A stretch of 40,701 nt of DNA, from assembly GCA_004555245.1 (NCBI GenBank), contig SFIS01000018.1, positions 1 through 40,701 of the forward strand. Direction: 5' to 3'. The notes beneath the pieces are model-generated. The model was not told the DNA's origin. It was given only the letters and a program-made list of their open reading frames with translations, and made no database searches. Source of the stretch: Bacteroidales bacterium (GTDB lineage Bacteria > Bacteroidota > Bacteroidia > Bacteroidales > Bacteroidaceae). The translations under genes and the position numbers were made by a program. The first letter of the stretch is position 1, and each line of letters begins with the position of its first letter. This document shows, one piece after another, positions 1-7,836 of this stretch.

Positions 1-103
1 AAGTTGTTTTTGTTGTTGTCAACAGACAACATAGAGTTCACAATCAGACCGTTGTTCCTGTTGTCTCTGTTGTCGTAAAAACCAAAGCGCGACAATTACC
101 AAT

Positions 104-505
104 GGCGAGGTACTGCCTTACAGGCAGTTCGTTTTGCCAGAACACCCCGGGACTGCGTCCCGGGTTACGAACGCTGCGCTTAGTACAGCCTTCCAGGCTG
201 ACCAGCACTTGAGTACAGACTGGTCGGGTATCCTACGCTGACGGCGAGGTACTGCATCCCGGGCTATACTGACCGAGGGGATGTGTGGGGGAGTATGGCG
301 TGAGAGGGAATAGCCTGGAAGGCTATACTAAGCGAGATTTGTCCTTGGACCCACTGACCGTAGGGAGGTAATGCGGTCGTAACCGGGGGCGAAGCCCTCG
401 GGTCACAAGCAGCAGGGCGACTGTCTGTAAGACAGTACCTTGCTATGACAACACCGACGGCGAGGTACTGCATCCCGGGCTATACTGACCGAGGGGATGT
501 ATGTG
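104..505. repeat. Hairpin-rich repeat island with 45-bp direct repeat
   Basis: An identical 45-base segment occurs at 240-284 and at 456-500. Its core GGCGAGGTACTGC also begins a third partial copy at 104. Between these are several perfect hairpins with three-base loops: 112-128 (ACTGCCT, loop TAC), 146-164 (CCCGGGAC, loop TGC), 186-200 (CAGCCT, loop TCC), 311-325 (TAGCCT, loop GGA) and 420-436 (ACTGTCT, loop GTA). Arm sequences differ but the arm-triloop-arm design recurs. This looks like a decayed or accreting repeat array rather than a coding relic. Its origin is unknown. Confidence 0.75.
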
Positions 506-718
506 TGGCGATGGGTTTAAACGCAACACACGGTCGATATGTTTCACAACATCTCGACCGCGCGGCTATATCACATTATGAGATACCACATGAGTATCTT
601 GACATTAAACTGCTTCACAGTAGCCCCTGCCAATGCAATACAATCTGGCATTAACTATGCCATAGAAAACTACTTCGTATATGTATTATATTTGCCTTGT
701 TCACTTAGTATTTCGATG

Positions 719-750
719 CAAAAGTAGGAATAATTTTTCAAATTCGCAAC
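719..750 (-). promoter_or_regulatory. Putative Bacteroidetes-type promoter reading leftwards
   Basis: On the minus strand the motif TACTTTTG (719-726) matches the TAnnTTTG -7 element. A GTTG resembling the TTTG -33 element lies 20 bases upstream (747-750). It would drive transcription left through the repeat island and off the window. No target gene is visible, so this is a motif match only. Confidence 0.35.
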
Positions 751-799
751 AAACGGCGATAATATTTAAGTTTATTTTGCTAAAAACACATATCGTTGG

Positions 800-1465
800 T
801 CAGTGTTCAGCATTCTGCCTGTTCTGTTTCTTCAGTTCCTCCGCCACGAGGCAAAGCTCGTCATACCATTCCTGCCCGAACTCCTGTATGAGGGGTTTGC
901 GCAGGAAGCGGTAGATGGGTAGGTTGAGTTTCTTTCCGAGTGTGACGGCACACTGGCAGATGTCCCATCTGTGATAGCTCAGTGCGCGCATACCGTTGCG
1001 CAGGGTGCGTACACGTATGGGGTAGAGGGCGCACGATGCAGGCTTCGCCCAAGAAGTCTTTCCCTCGCGGAACGCCTTCTCCGTAGCGCAGACGCAGCAG
1101 TTGCGCACTACGACGGGCGTCGGCGGTGTGGCGTCGGCGGTGTCGTCGGAGGGGAGGGGGTCGAGAGAGAGGTCGGCGTGGCAGGTGAAGACACAGTCTT
1201 TCCCGTTTACGATGCTTGTGACGAGGTCACCCTCGCTGTCGGTGTATGCCACGCCCTGCCTGTCGATGACAGTCTGTGCTGAGGCAGAGAGGTCGTGCCA
1301 TACGGTGTCGAGGACATTCTCGAGCTGCGCCACCTCGTTGAGTGTGACGGGTGCGCCGGCGTCGCCGATGATGCAGCAGCGGCCCTTGCATTGGGCGAGG
1401 TCGCAGCAGAAATGCTCAGTGATGATGTCGAGGGAGACGAGGGTGTCTTTGATTTCTATTATCAT
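800..1465 (-). CDS. DUF3109 family cysteine-rich protein
   Basis: The product is 221 residues long. It shows the DUF3109 pattern: an N-terminal HFCCDLAQCKGRCC motif followed by GDAGAP, a central EKAFREGKT stretch, an SCALYPIRV segment and a C-terminal ICQCA motif. The many paired cysteines suggest metal or iron-sulfur binding, but the function of the family is not established. There is no signal peptide or membrane segment with this start, so the protein is probably cytoplasmic. I chose the ATG at 1463-1465 because family homology begins at MIIEIKDTL. The frame stays open upstream through a 10-bp tandem repeat and a REP-like hairpin, but that extension has no protein character. A segment rich in D, T and P after DCVFTCHADL looks like an insertion relative to family members I recall. 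The gene lies 133 bases after the phosphatase gene and may share its transcript. Confidence 0.85.
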   Translation of the reverse strand: MIIEIKDTLVSLDIITEHFCCDLAQCKGRCCIIGDAGAPVTLNEVAQLENVLDTVWHDLSASAQTVIDRQGVAYTDSEGDLVTSIVNGKDCVFTCHADLSLDPLPSDDTADATPPTPVVVRNCCVCATEKAFREGKTSWAKPASCALYPIRVRTLRNGMRALSYHRWDICQCAVTLGKKLNLPIYRFLRKPLIQEFGQEWYDELCLVAEELKKQNRQNAEH

Positions 1466-1470
1466 GGAGA

Positions 1471-1530
1471 GAGAGGATAAGAGAGGATGAGAGAGGATAA
1501 GAGAGGAAAAGAGAGGAAAAGGGAGAGGAA
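1471..1530 (-). repeat. 10-bp tandem repeat abutting the DUF3109 start codon
   Basis: Six consecutive 10-base units occur: GAGAGGATAA, GAGAGGATGA, GAGAGGATAA, GAGAGGAAAA twice, and a degenerate GGGAGAGGAA. In the sense of the minus-strand gene they form a pyrimidine-rich TCCTCTC tract that ends about 5 bases before the ATG, where a ribosome would load. Copy-number change here would alter the leader. Confidence 0.9.
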
Positions 1531-1598
1531 GAGCGCACTGGCTGAGCCGGCGCGAACAGGACAACCGGAACAACCGGCAGCCCCGGACAACCCGGCGC
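1530..1598 (-). repeat. REP-like element, copy 1
   Basis: An AGAG tetranucleotide precedes the hairpin. The left arm CGCACTGGC (1534-1542), loop TGA and right arm GCCGGCGCG (1546-1554) pair with one G-T wobble and one A-C mismatch. The tail GAACAGGACAACCGG and further CCGG-rich sequence run to the phosphatase stop codon. It shares hairpin, loop and tail with the copies at 4282, 7646, 10449, 10873 and 18566. Confidence 0.8.
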
Positions 1599-3410
1599 TT
1601 ATTCTGCCGGGGTGTCAGCCAGGCATTTCAGGCTGAGGATGGTGAGGTCGTCGCTCTGCTCCGCGCCCTGTGCGAAGTTGCTGACATTGGCGAGGACGTT
1701 GGCTGCGAGCACACGCATGGAGATGCTGTTCGACGCCGCCTGCACCGCCTTCAGCGTGTTGTCGTTGCCGAAGAGGCGCTTGGCGGGGTTCTCCGCCTCG
1801 TTGACGCCGTCGGTGTAAAGGAAGAGTATGTCGTCCTTGTGCATGGCGAGAGTCTCCGATTCATACTGTATGTCGTCCATGACGCCGAGCGGCATGTTCA
1901 CCTTCGGCTGCATATACGCCGCCTTGCCTTCAGTGACAAGCACGGGCGGGTTATGTCCTGCGTTGCAGAAGTCGAGGCGTAGCGTGGTGAGGTTCAGCAC
2001 TCCGACGAAGAGAGTGCAGAACATATTCTCGTCGTTGCCTTCCGCCAGTCCGGTGTTCATCGCCTCGCAGATGCGTGCCGCACTTGTCGTGCGGCGGCTG
2101 ATGTTACGGAAGAGATGTCCTGCTACGGTCATGAGTAGCGATGCCGCCACGCCCTTTCCGGAGATGTCGCCTATGCAGAAAAACAGGAAGTCGTGGCTCT
2201 CTCCGTCAGCGCCTACGGAGCGTCGGATGAAATAGTCGTAGAGGTCACCTCCCACCACCTTCGCCGGTTTCAGCAGTCCGTAGATGTCTATGTCGGGGCG
2301 TTTTGACAGGGGCTTTGGCAGCATACCCTTCTGAATGTGCGCCGCGATGGAGATGTCGCGCTCCATGCTGACCTTCTGCTCCGTGGTGTGGCGCAGGTCC
2401 TGGATATACTGTTTCAGCGCCTCCTGCATCCTCATGAAGTTGTCTCTCAGCTGTCTGATGTCGGTGCGCTGCTTCACCTTCGGCAGCTCGACGTTGAAGT
2501 TGCCGTGCGAGATGGCTTCCGTAGCGTCTGCAATCTCGCTGAGGGGGTGGAGATACCACCTCATGATGACGAGTATGCAGAGCGCGAGGAGAACGAAGAG
2601 CGAGATCATCATGATATAGGTGAAGATCATGATGATGAGCGTGACGACGCCGTAGTCTCCCTGCGGAATGATGCACTGGATGGTCCATCCGCACCGTTGC
2701 AGCGTCTTCTGCGTCACGGCACCCTCCCCGCCTACAGAGAGGTTGATGCCGTTGCACGGTATGCTGTATTCCCGTATTCGCGTTAGCTGTACGGTGTCGG
2801 CAGGCTGTGCGAAGAGTGTGCTGTCGGTGTTGAAGATATAGACGTTCTTCGGCGAGACGATTGCAATCTCGGTGCGTTCAGTGGCGCGCTCGTTGTCTGT
2901 GAGCTCCTTCATCCATTTCGTTGACATATTGACACATAGGACAGCATAGACATTGCTTCGCCTGTTTCGCAAGGGTGCGAGGAAGGTGACTGTCTCGTTG
3001 CCCGCCTTGTCGCGGTATGGCTCGCTCCACTGCGGTGCGCCGTTCTCCCATACGGTTTTCAGGGCCTGCTCGACCTTGAAATACTCCGACCGGTGTGCCG
3101 CGACATAGACGCTGTCAGCGTTGATGATCGACTTTATGCTGTCGCAGAAGATGCGGCTGTTGGCATAGGAGAGCTGGTTGTCGTGGTTGATGGCGGCGGC
3201 AGCCTTGGTGGCGTTCTCTATGCGCAGCAGGTGTGCATCGACCGCCTGCGAGACGATAGTTGACAGGCTGACGCACTGGTTGCCGTTGTTGATGACATTG
3301 ACGACATGTACGATAGCCTTCGAGAAGCCAAAGGCGAGGATGCCGATGACGATGAAGAGCGTGAGGTTGATGCGGAAGGTAAGGGAGCCTGTGATACGTT
3401 TGAGATTCAT
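1599..3410 (-). CDS. Membrane sensor with HAMP and SpoIIE/PP2C phosphatase domains
   Basis: This 603-residue protein is a receptor-type serine/threonine phosphatase of the RsbU/SpoIIE class. A first membrane segment spans about 14-38. An extracytoplasmic Cache-like sensor region runs to about 253, a second membrane segment covers 254-284, and a HAMP domain about 285-338 leads by a helical linker into the phosphatase domain (about 376-597). Metal-binding acidic motifs are visible: GGDLYDY (Asp389), GDISGKG (Asp415), YTDGV (Asp534) and DDLT (587-590). AGHNPP is also typical. Family members dephosphorylate anti-sigma-factor antagonists or similar switch proteins. The target here is unknown, as no STAS or RsbW-type gene is in the window. 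Its ATG overlaps the stop of the upstream CPBP gene in an ATGA, which indicates translational coupling. Confidence 0.9.
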   Translation of the reverse strand: MNLKRITGSLTFRINLTLFIVIGILAFGFSKAIVHVVNVINNGNQCVSLSTIVSQAVDAHLLRIENATKAAAAINHDNQLSYANSRIFCDSIKSIINADSVYVAAHRSEYFKVEQALKTVWENGAPQWSEPYRDKAGNETVTFLAPLRNRRSNVYAVLCVNMSTKWMKELTDNERATERTEIAIVSPKNVYIFNTDSTLFAQPADTVQLTRIREYSIPCNGINLSVGGEGAVTQKTLQRCGWTIQCIIPQGDYGVVTLIIMIFTYIMMISLFVLLALCILVIMRWYLHPLSEIADATEAISHGNFNVELPKVKQRTDIRQLRDNFMRMQEALKQYIQDLRHTTEQKVSMERDISIAAHIQKGMLPKPLSKRPDIDIYGLLKPAKVVGGDLYDYFIRRSVGADGESHDFLFFCIGDISGKGVAASLLMTVAGHLFRNISRRTTSAARICEAMNTGLAEGNDENMFCTLFVGVLNLTTLRLDFCNAGHNPPVLVTEGKAAYMQPKVNMPLGVMDDIQYESETLAMHKDDILFLYTDGVNEAENPAKRLFGNDNTLKAVQAASNSISMRVLAANVLANVSNFAQGAEQSDDLTILSLKCLADTPAE

Positions 3411-4210
3411 TGCAGGGATGGTTGGTTGGATGTTTTGCTGCGGCTGATGGCTACCAGGGCGGCGAGGAAGATGACGAGGGAAGCGGCGAGAGCGGCGAAG
3501 AAGGCGGTGGTGTAGCCGCCGAAGAGCTGGGCTGGCGTCATGTCGTAGGATTCAGGCATGAGGCGGTAGAGGACGACGGCGGATGCGTTGTTCACCCAGT
3601 GTATGATGACGGCGGGCACGATGGAGGCGGTATGGTGTGTGAGCCATGCGAGTAGGATGCCGATGAGGAAGGCGTGGGGCATCTGTGCGGGGTTGCCGTG
3701 GACGGCAGAGAAGAGCAGGGCGGAGAAGATGACGGCAGCAGAGACAGCGAGGCGCGGCGAGGCGAAGCGTGTGGAGAAGAACGCCGTGGCGGCACGGAGC
3801 ACTGCGCCGCGGAACACCATCTCCTCGGCGAGGGGCGCAAGGACGGCGATGGCGAGACAGCCCCATGGCGAGGCGAGGAGCGACTTGAAGACATCGGCGA
3901 GGATGTCCTGGCGCATCGCCTCGGGCAGGAGGTTCTCGACAATCATCGACGGCAGGAGCATGGCGAAGCCGAGGAGGAGGGCGAGGGCTGCGAGGGGTAT
4001 GTTCGCCTTGGTGAAGAAGGCGGGGGAGAGAGGCACCCAGCGGTAGGCGGCGAAGACGAGGATGACGGCGGCGTTGGCAAGGAGGGTGGTGGCGAGGAGG
4101 ACGCCGCGCGTGTCGCCGATGCCGAAGGCGGCGGCAAGGACACTGGCACCCAAGGACGCAAGCACCTGGATGAGGACAAACGAGAGGAAATAGAGAAGGG
4201 CGTGTTTCAT
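3407..4210 (-). CDS. CPBP family intramembrane glutamic endopeptidase
   Basis: The product is 267 residues with about seven or eight hydrophobic segments, so it is an inner-membrane protein. The CPBP (Abi/CAAX prenyl protease) motifs appear in order: EEMVFR with Glu129, Glu130 and Arg134; FSAVH with His171; and HWVNN with His204 and Asn208. These form the catalytic and metal or water-positioning site of Rce1-like proteases. Bacterial members process or protect against peptides, or have regulatory roles; the substrate here cannot be told. The ATG at 4208-4210 was chosen because the membrane segment begins directly after it. Upstream open frame is made of repeat DNA. The stop overlaps the start of the SpoIIE-type phosphatase gene by four bases, so the two are probably made together. 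Confidence 0.88.
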   Translation of the reverse strand: MKHALLYFLSFVLIQVLASLGASVLAAAFGIGDTRGVLLATTLLANAAVILVFAAYRWVPLSPAFFTKANIPLAALALLLGFAMLLPSMIVENLLPEAMRQDILADVFKSLLASPWGCLAIAVLAPLAEEMVFRGAVLRAATAFFSTRFASPRLAVSAAVIFSALLFSAVHGNPAQMPHAFLIGILLAWLTHHTASIVPAVIIHWVNNASAVVLYRLMPESYDMTPAQLFGGYTTAFFAALAASLVIFLAALVAISRSKTSNQPSLQ

Positions 4211-4281
4211 TGTTTTGTTGGGATTGGAGATGGGAAAAGCGCGGCGCGGATGCGCCGCGGACAGGGGCGGGAGGGAGAGGA

Positions 4282-4324
4282 GGAGCGCGCCTGCCGAGCA
4301 GGCGCGAACAGGACAACCGGACAA
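4282..4324 (-). repeat. REP-like element, copy 2
   Basis: GGAG (4282-4285) directly precedes a perfect 9-bp hairpin: arm CGCGCCTGC (4286-4294), loop CGA, arm GCAGGCGCG (4298-4306). The tail GAACAGGACAACCGGACAA follows. The element lies about 70 bases upstream of the CPBP start codon in gene sense. A purine-rich tract (GGGAGGGAGAGGA) borders its plus-strand left side. Confidence 0.88.
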
Positions 4325-4422
4325 CCCGGCAACCCGGCAGCCCTGGAAACCCCGGAAACCCCGGAAACCCCGGAAAGCCCGGACAACCCGGACAGCCCGG
4401 CAACCCCGGAACACCCGGCAGC
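4325..4422. repeat. 9-bp CCCGG tandem repeat
   Basis: About eleven units of the form CCCGGNNNN run head to tail, for example CCCGGAAAC (4351-4359 and 4360-4368), CCCGGAAAG, CCCGGACAA and CCCGGCAAC. It continues the tail of REP-like copy 2 and fills most of the gap between the ribF-like stop and the CPBP gene. Read in one frame it spells Pro-Gly-X repeats, but this follows from the 9-base period. Confidence 0.9.
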
Positions 4423-4443
4423 CCCACGGTAGCGGCGCCGCCT

Positions 4444-5004
4444 TTAGTCCCTTGCGAGGAGATGGCGGGCGGCTTCGGTGCGCCCTTCCTTCAGCAGGCG
4501 GCGGACGAGGGAGGAGGAGATGGGGGTGCCCTCGAAGAGGCCGCACTCCTCCGGACGCGGACCTTCTACGACATCGATGCCGAGGCGCGCGCCGTAGCTC
4601 TGGTAGGTGTGGAAGTCTTCGCCGGCGTTGCGTCTGCCGAAGTGGTTGTCGTAGCCCGTGAGGAGGACGGCGACGGAGAATCGGTCGCGCAGTATGTCCT
4701 GCATGAAGCGGAAGGCGGGGAGGAGCATCATGTCACGGTCGAAGGTGAGCACCTCTACCCTATCGATGCCCAACGCCTTCAGCGTCGCCACCTTCTCGTC
4801 GAGCGTCATGAGCTGCAGGGGGACACGTTCCGGGCAGGCGGTGGCGGCGGGATGGCGGTCGAAGGTGACCACCATCGTCTTCATGCCGCGTGCCGCCGCC
4901 ACCTCCTTGAGGCGCAGCAGCACCTGGCGGTGTCCGAGGTGTATGCCGTCGAAGTTGCCTATGGTGGCGCAATAGCGCGGCGTGTGTGGTGTGGCGGTGT
5001 TCAT
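4444..5004 (-). CDS. FAD synthetase (FMN adenylyltransferase domain only)
   Basis: This 186-residue protein matches the N-terminal adenylyltransferase half of bifunctional RibF, which makes FAD from FMN and ATP. The nucleotide-binding signature GNFDGIHLGH (16-25) contains the HxGH motif, GYDNHFGRR follows in the middle, and ISSSLVRRLL near the C-terminus matches the ISSTxIR motif. The protein stops about 15 residues later, where RibF normally continues into a riboflavin kinase domain of some 120 residues. It is therefore a stand-alone FAD synthetase or a truncated RibF; the CCCGG repeat array starts about 20 bases beyond the stop. The ATG at 5002-5004 overlaps the ATPase stop as ATGA, so the two are translationally coupled. 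I give no gene symbol because kinase activity is not expected. Confidence 0.85.
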   Translation of the reverse strand: MNTATPHTPRYCATIGNFDGIHLGHRQVLLRLKEVAAARGMKTMVVTFDRHPAATACPERVPLQLMTLDEKVATLKALGIDRVEVLTFDRDMMLLPAFRFMQDILRDRFSVAVLLTGYDNHFGRRNAGEDFHTYQSYGARLGIDVVEGPRPEECGLFEGTPISSSLVRRLLKEGRTEAARHLLARD

Positions 5005-7589
5005 GAGCGGTTGGTGTGGTTTCTGCAAAGCAGGCGATAGACCTCGCCTATGAGGAGTACGGGTGACGTGGCGACGATGATGACGAGCCATTCAGTGAGC
5101 GACAGCGGCACGCAGCGGAACATGGAGCCTCCGAAGGTGACGATGGCATACTGTCCGGCGAGGATGCAGCAGACGACGAGGAGCATGCCCCTCTCGCGCC
5201 AGAGCTTGCGCAGCGCGCTATGGCGCGAGCCTATTGTCTTTGCGTTGAAGAGGTTCCATGTCTGCATCATGACGAAGGTGGTGAAGAACCACGTCAGTTC
5301 CCTGATGTCTATGCCCACCTTGTTAGTGTCGTAAGAGTGGAAGTCGATGCCTCTCTCGCAATATAGCAGGAAGGCGAGCATGACGGCGAACATCGCCAGA
5401 CCGACCGTGACGATGCCTCGTATGATGCCTTTCGAGAGGATGAAGTCGCCCTGCCTGCGCGGCTTCTCTTTCATCACCTCGCGCGATGGCGGCAGCGACG
5501 AGAGCGCGAGTGCGGCGAAGGTGTCCATGATGAGGTTCACCCACAGAATCTGCGTTATGGTGAGCGGCATCTCCGTCCCGACGAGTGAGCCGGCTACGAC
5601 GAGGCATAGCGCGACGACATTGACGACGAGCTGGAAGAAGAGGAAGCGCTGTATGTTCTTGTATAGCGAGCGTCCCCACATGACAGCGTTGGCTATCGAG
5701 GCGAATGAATCGTCGAGGAGTGTCATGTCCGACGCCTCTTTCGCCACGTTGGTGCCTGAGCCGAGTGACAGTCCGACGTGTGCGTAGTTCAGAGCGGGTG
5801 CGTCGTTCGTGCCGTCGCCCGTCACCGCCACCACCTGTCCGCTGCGCTGCAGCAGCTGCACGAGGCGCTGCTTGTCGGAGGGCCGTGCGCGTGACATCAC
5901 CTTCAGCGACGGTATCAGGCGCATCGCCTCGTCGTCGGAGAGGGCGGCGAAGTCGGCGCCGGAGATGGAGACGGGCTGTGCGTCATGCCCTGTCCCGGAC
6001 GATATGACACCTATCTCCCGCGCTATCTGACATGCCGTGGCATCGACGTCGCCCGTGACAATCTTCACCTCGATGCCCGCGTCGTGGCAGTTGCGCACGG
6101 CTCCCGCCACATCAGGGCGTATGGGGTCGTTGATGCCGAAGACCGCCTGCATAGTGTAGGCCTTGCCGTCGGCAGAGACGGCGAGGGCGAGGGTGCGCAT
6201 CGCCTTGTTCTGGAAGCGTAGCAGGGAGGACTGTATCTCCTTGCGCGCGGTGTCGTCCATGTCACACTGCGCCATGACAATCTCGGGCGCGCCTTTGAGG
6301 AAGGTGACGGACGTTCCGTCTGGTCGGCGGACGGTAGTCGTCATACGTTTCGTCTCGGTGGAGAAGGGCTCCTGTGCGGTGATGTCGGCGGCAGAGCGGA
6401 TGGCGTTGTAGTCCGCCCGGCGACGCTTCAGCCACAGCAGGAGTGCAACCTCTGTCGGGTTTCCGATGCCGCGGTCCCCGTCGAGGTGTGCCGTAGTGTT
6501 GACTGCAATCGCCTCGTCGAGTAGTGCGTTGTCATCAGCGAGTGTGACAGCGTCGCCCACCTGCATCCTGTTCTGCGTCAGCGTGCCCGTCTTGTCGGTG
6601 CAGATGACGGTGACGGCTCCCATCGTCTCGCAGGCGTGCAGCTTCCTGACGAGGTTGTGGCTCTTGAGCATACGGCGCATATTGAGAGCGAGGGAGAGTG
6701 TGACAGCCATGGGCAAGCCCTCGGGCACCGCCATGACGATGAGCGATACCGCCATCATGAAATATCTGAGTACGATGGACGAGAGGTGCAGGTAGTCAGC
6801 CTGCGGCGTGCCTACTGTCTGCCATAGCGGGTTGACGAGGATGTCGTGTGCGAGGAAGAGGAGTGCGGCGCCGATGGAGACGGTGAAGCCGAAGCGGCTG
6901 ATGACCTTTCCGAGGCGGTCGAGCTGCAAGGCGAGGGGTGTCTTGACGTCGGTCTTCTCGCTCGACGTGCGTGCCACCTTGCCAATCTCCGTCTCGTCGC
7001 CTACGGCGGTGACGACGAAGACGCCGCTGCCGTTCATGACCATCGTGGAGCGCATGACGTAGTTCTTGGCATACGCCTCGTGTGCCGGCGCGTCGGTGTT
7101 GTCCTGCATCACCTTCGTGGTGATGGGTTCGCCGGTGAGCATCGATTCGTCAACCTGCAGCGAGCGGCACTGCATGAGTATGCCGTCGGCGGGAATCTCG
7201 TCGCCCGTCTCGATGATGACAGTGTCGCCGACGACAATGTCGCGTCGCGGGATAAGCTGCACGGTGCCATTGCGCATGACCTTCACCTTCTGTTCTTCGT
7301 TGAGCTGTGTGAGGACATCGAACTTCTTCGCGGCATCCATCTCAAAGAGAAAGCCTACCGTCGTGGCGAGGAAGATGGCGATGAAGATGCCCACCGTCTC
7401 GACATACTGCCCCTCGGCAACGGCGAGTGCGAGGGAGATGGCGGCTGCGAGTAGGAGGATGCGTATGATGGGGTCGTTGTATTTCTCGAAGTATAGCCTC
7501 CACAGCGACTGCTTCTTCGGCGGGGTGAGGATGTTCCAGCCGTGTTCGCGTCGCGCTTCGGCAACTTGGGTGTCAGTGAGACCTGTCAT
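5001..7589 (-). CDS. Calcium-transporting type P-type ATPase (P2 type)
   Basis: The 862-residue protein is a P2-type cation pump of the Ca2+/PMCA-like group in the inner membrane, exporting calcium or a similar cation. An N-terminal cation ATPase domain (1-60) precedes the first membrane hairpin. The actuator motif TGEP is at 152-155, PEGLP in the ion-binding helix at 289-293, the phosphorylation motif DKTGTLTQN at 332-340 (Asp332), KGAPE at 432-436 and the hinge TGDGTNDAP at 590-598. About six C-terminal membrane segments follow. Start ATG 7587-7589 was chosen because MTGLTDTQ begins family similarity; the upstream open frame is repeat DNA. The stop overlaps the FAD synthetase start. Confidence 0.92.
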   Translation of the reverse strand: MTGLTDTQVAEARREHGWNILTPPKKQSLWRLYFEKYNDPIIRILLLAAAISLALAVAEGQYVETVGIFIAIFLATTVGFLFEMDAAKKFDVLTQLNEEQKVKVMRNGTVQLIPRRDIVVGDTVIIETGDEIPADGILMQCRSLQVDESMLTGEPITTKVMQDNTDAPAHEAYAKNYVMRSTMVMNGSGVFVVTAVGDETEIGKVARTSSEKTDVKTPLALQLDRLGKVISRFGFTVSIGAALLFLAHDILVNPLWQTVGTPQADYLHLSSIVLRYFMMAVSLIVMAVPEGLPMAVTLSLALNMRRMLKSHNLVRKLHACETMGAVTVICTDKTGTLTQNRMQVGDAVTLADDNALLDEAIAVNTTAHLDGDRGIGNPTEVALLLWLKRRRADYNAIRSAADITAQEPFSTETKRMTTTVRRPDGTSVTFLKGAPEIVMAQCDMDDTARKEIQSSLLRFQNKAMRTLALAVSADGKAYTMQAVFGINDPIRPDVAGAVRNCHDAGIEVKIVTGDVDATACQIAREIGVISSGTGHDAQPVSISGADFAALSDDEAMRLIPSLKVMSRARPSDKQRLVQLLQRSGQVVAVTGDGTNDAPALNYAHVGLSLGSGTNVAKEASDMTLLDDSFASIANAVMWGRSLYKNIQRFLFFQLVVNVVALCLVVAGSLVGTEMPLTITQILWVNLIMDTFAALALSSLPPSREVMKEKPRRQGDFILSKGIIRGIVTVGLAMFAVMLAFLLYCERGIDFHSYDTNKVGIDIRELTWFFTTFVMMQTWNLFNAKTIGSRHSALRKLWRERGMLLVVCCILAGQYAIVTFGGSMFRCVPLSLTEWLVIIVATSPVLLIGEVYRLLCRNHTNRS

Positions 7590-7645
7590 GATTTGATGGT
7601 TTGGTTTGTATTGTGCGAGGAGGGGAAGAGGGAGCTGGGGGAGCT

Positions 7646-7760
7646 GGAGCGCGCCTGCCGAGCAGGCGCGAACAGAACAAGCCGGCAGCCCAGGAAAGCC
7701 AGGGAACACCCGGCAGCCACGGAAAGCCCGGAAAGCCCGGACCCCCCGGGACAGCCTGGG
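7646..7760 (-). repeat. REP-like element, copy 3, with CCGG-rich tail
   Basis: GGAG (7646-7649) abuts a perfect 9-bp hairpin with arms CGCGCCTGC (7650-7658) and GCAGGCGCG (7662-7670) and loop CGA, the same arms as copies 2 and 4. The tail GAACAGAACAAGCCGG is followed by irregular 9-base units such as CCCGGAAAG to about 7760. It lies about 57 bases upstream of the ATPase start codon. Confidence 0.88.
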
Positions 7761-7780
7761 GCGGGTTGTATTGTACGCAT

Positions 7781-7818
7781 ATTCCCACCAATCCAAAAAC
7801 TATTGGACTGGTGGGAAT
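7781..7818 (-). terminator. Long hairpin between pnp and the ATPase gene
   Basis: Arms ATTCCCACCA (7781-7790) and TGGTGGGAAT (7809-7818) pair perfectly. An inner CCAA/TTGG pair extends the stem. It starts 44 bases after the pnp stop. No U-tract follows on the minus strand, so it may be an mRNA 3'-end stabiliser or processing hairpin rather than a classical terminator. Confidence 0.45.
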
Positions 7819-7836
7819 GCCTTGTTATGAATCATA

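Larger units (their letters stand above)
1..799. other. Non-coding left-edge region rich in small repeats
   Basis: I see no credible gene in this stretch. The short open frames on both strands carry no recognisable domain and are interrupted by hairpins. The first 80 bases are rich in TTGTTGTC-like direct repeats. From about 100 to 505 the sequence is built from short hairpins and direct repeats, described separately. From about 510 to 799 it is more AT-rich and includes a minus-strand promoter-like motif. No intrinsic terminator is evident just after the stop at 800. Confidence 0.7.

Noticed and set aside
1..799. Remnant of an insertion sequence or prophage end
   Set aside because: No transposase or integrase fragment, target-site duplication or terminal inverted repeat can be identified, only small hairpins and a direct repeat.
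4210..5040. Collagen-like Pro-Gly-X protein on the plus strand
   Set aside because: The Gly-X-Y pattern is the translation of the 9-bp CCCGG repeat. The frame then runs antisense through the FAD synthetase gene and has no signal or other domain.
5001..7796. N-terminal extensions of several minus-strand genes (ATPase, CPBP, DUF3109, gcvT, gcvPA)
   Set aside because: The open frames run upstream through REP-like, tandem-repeat, hairpin or promoter DNA. Family similarity begins only at the inner ATG used here.
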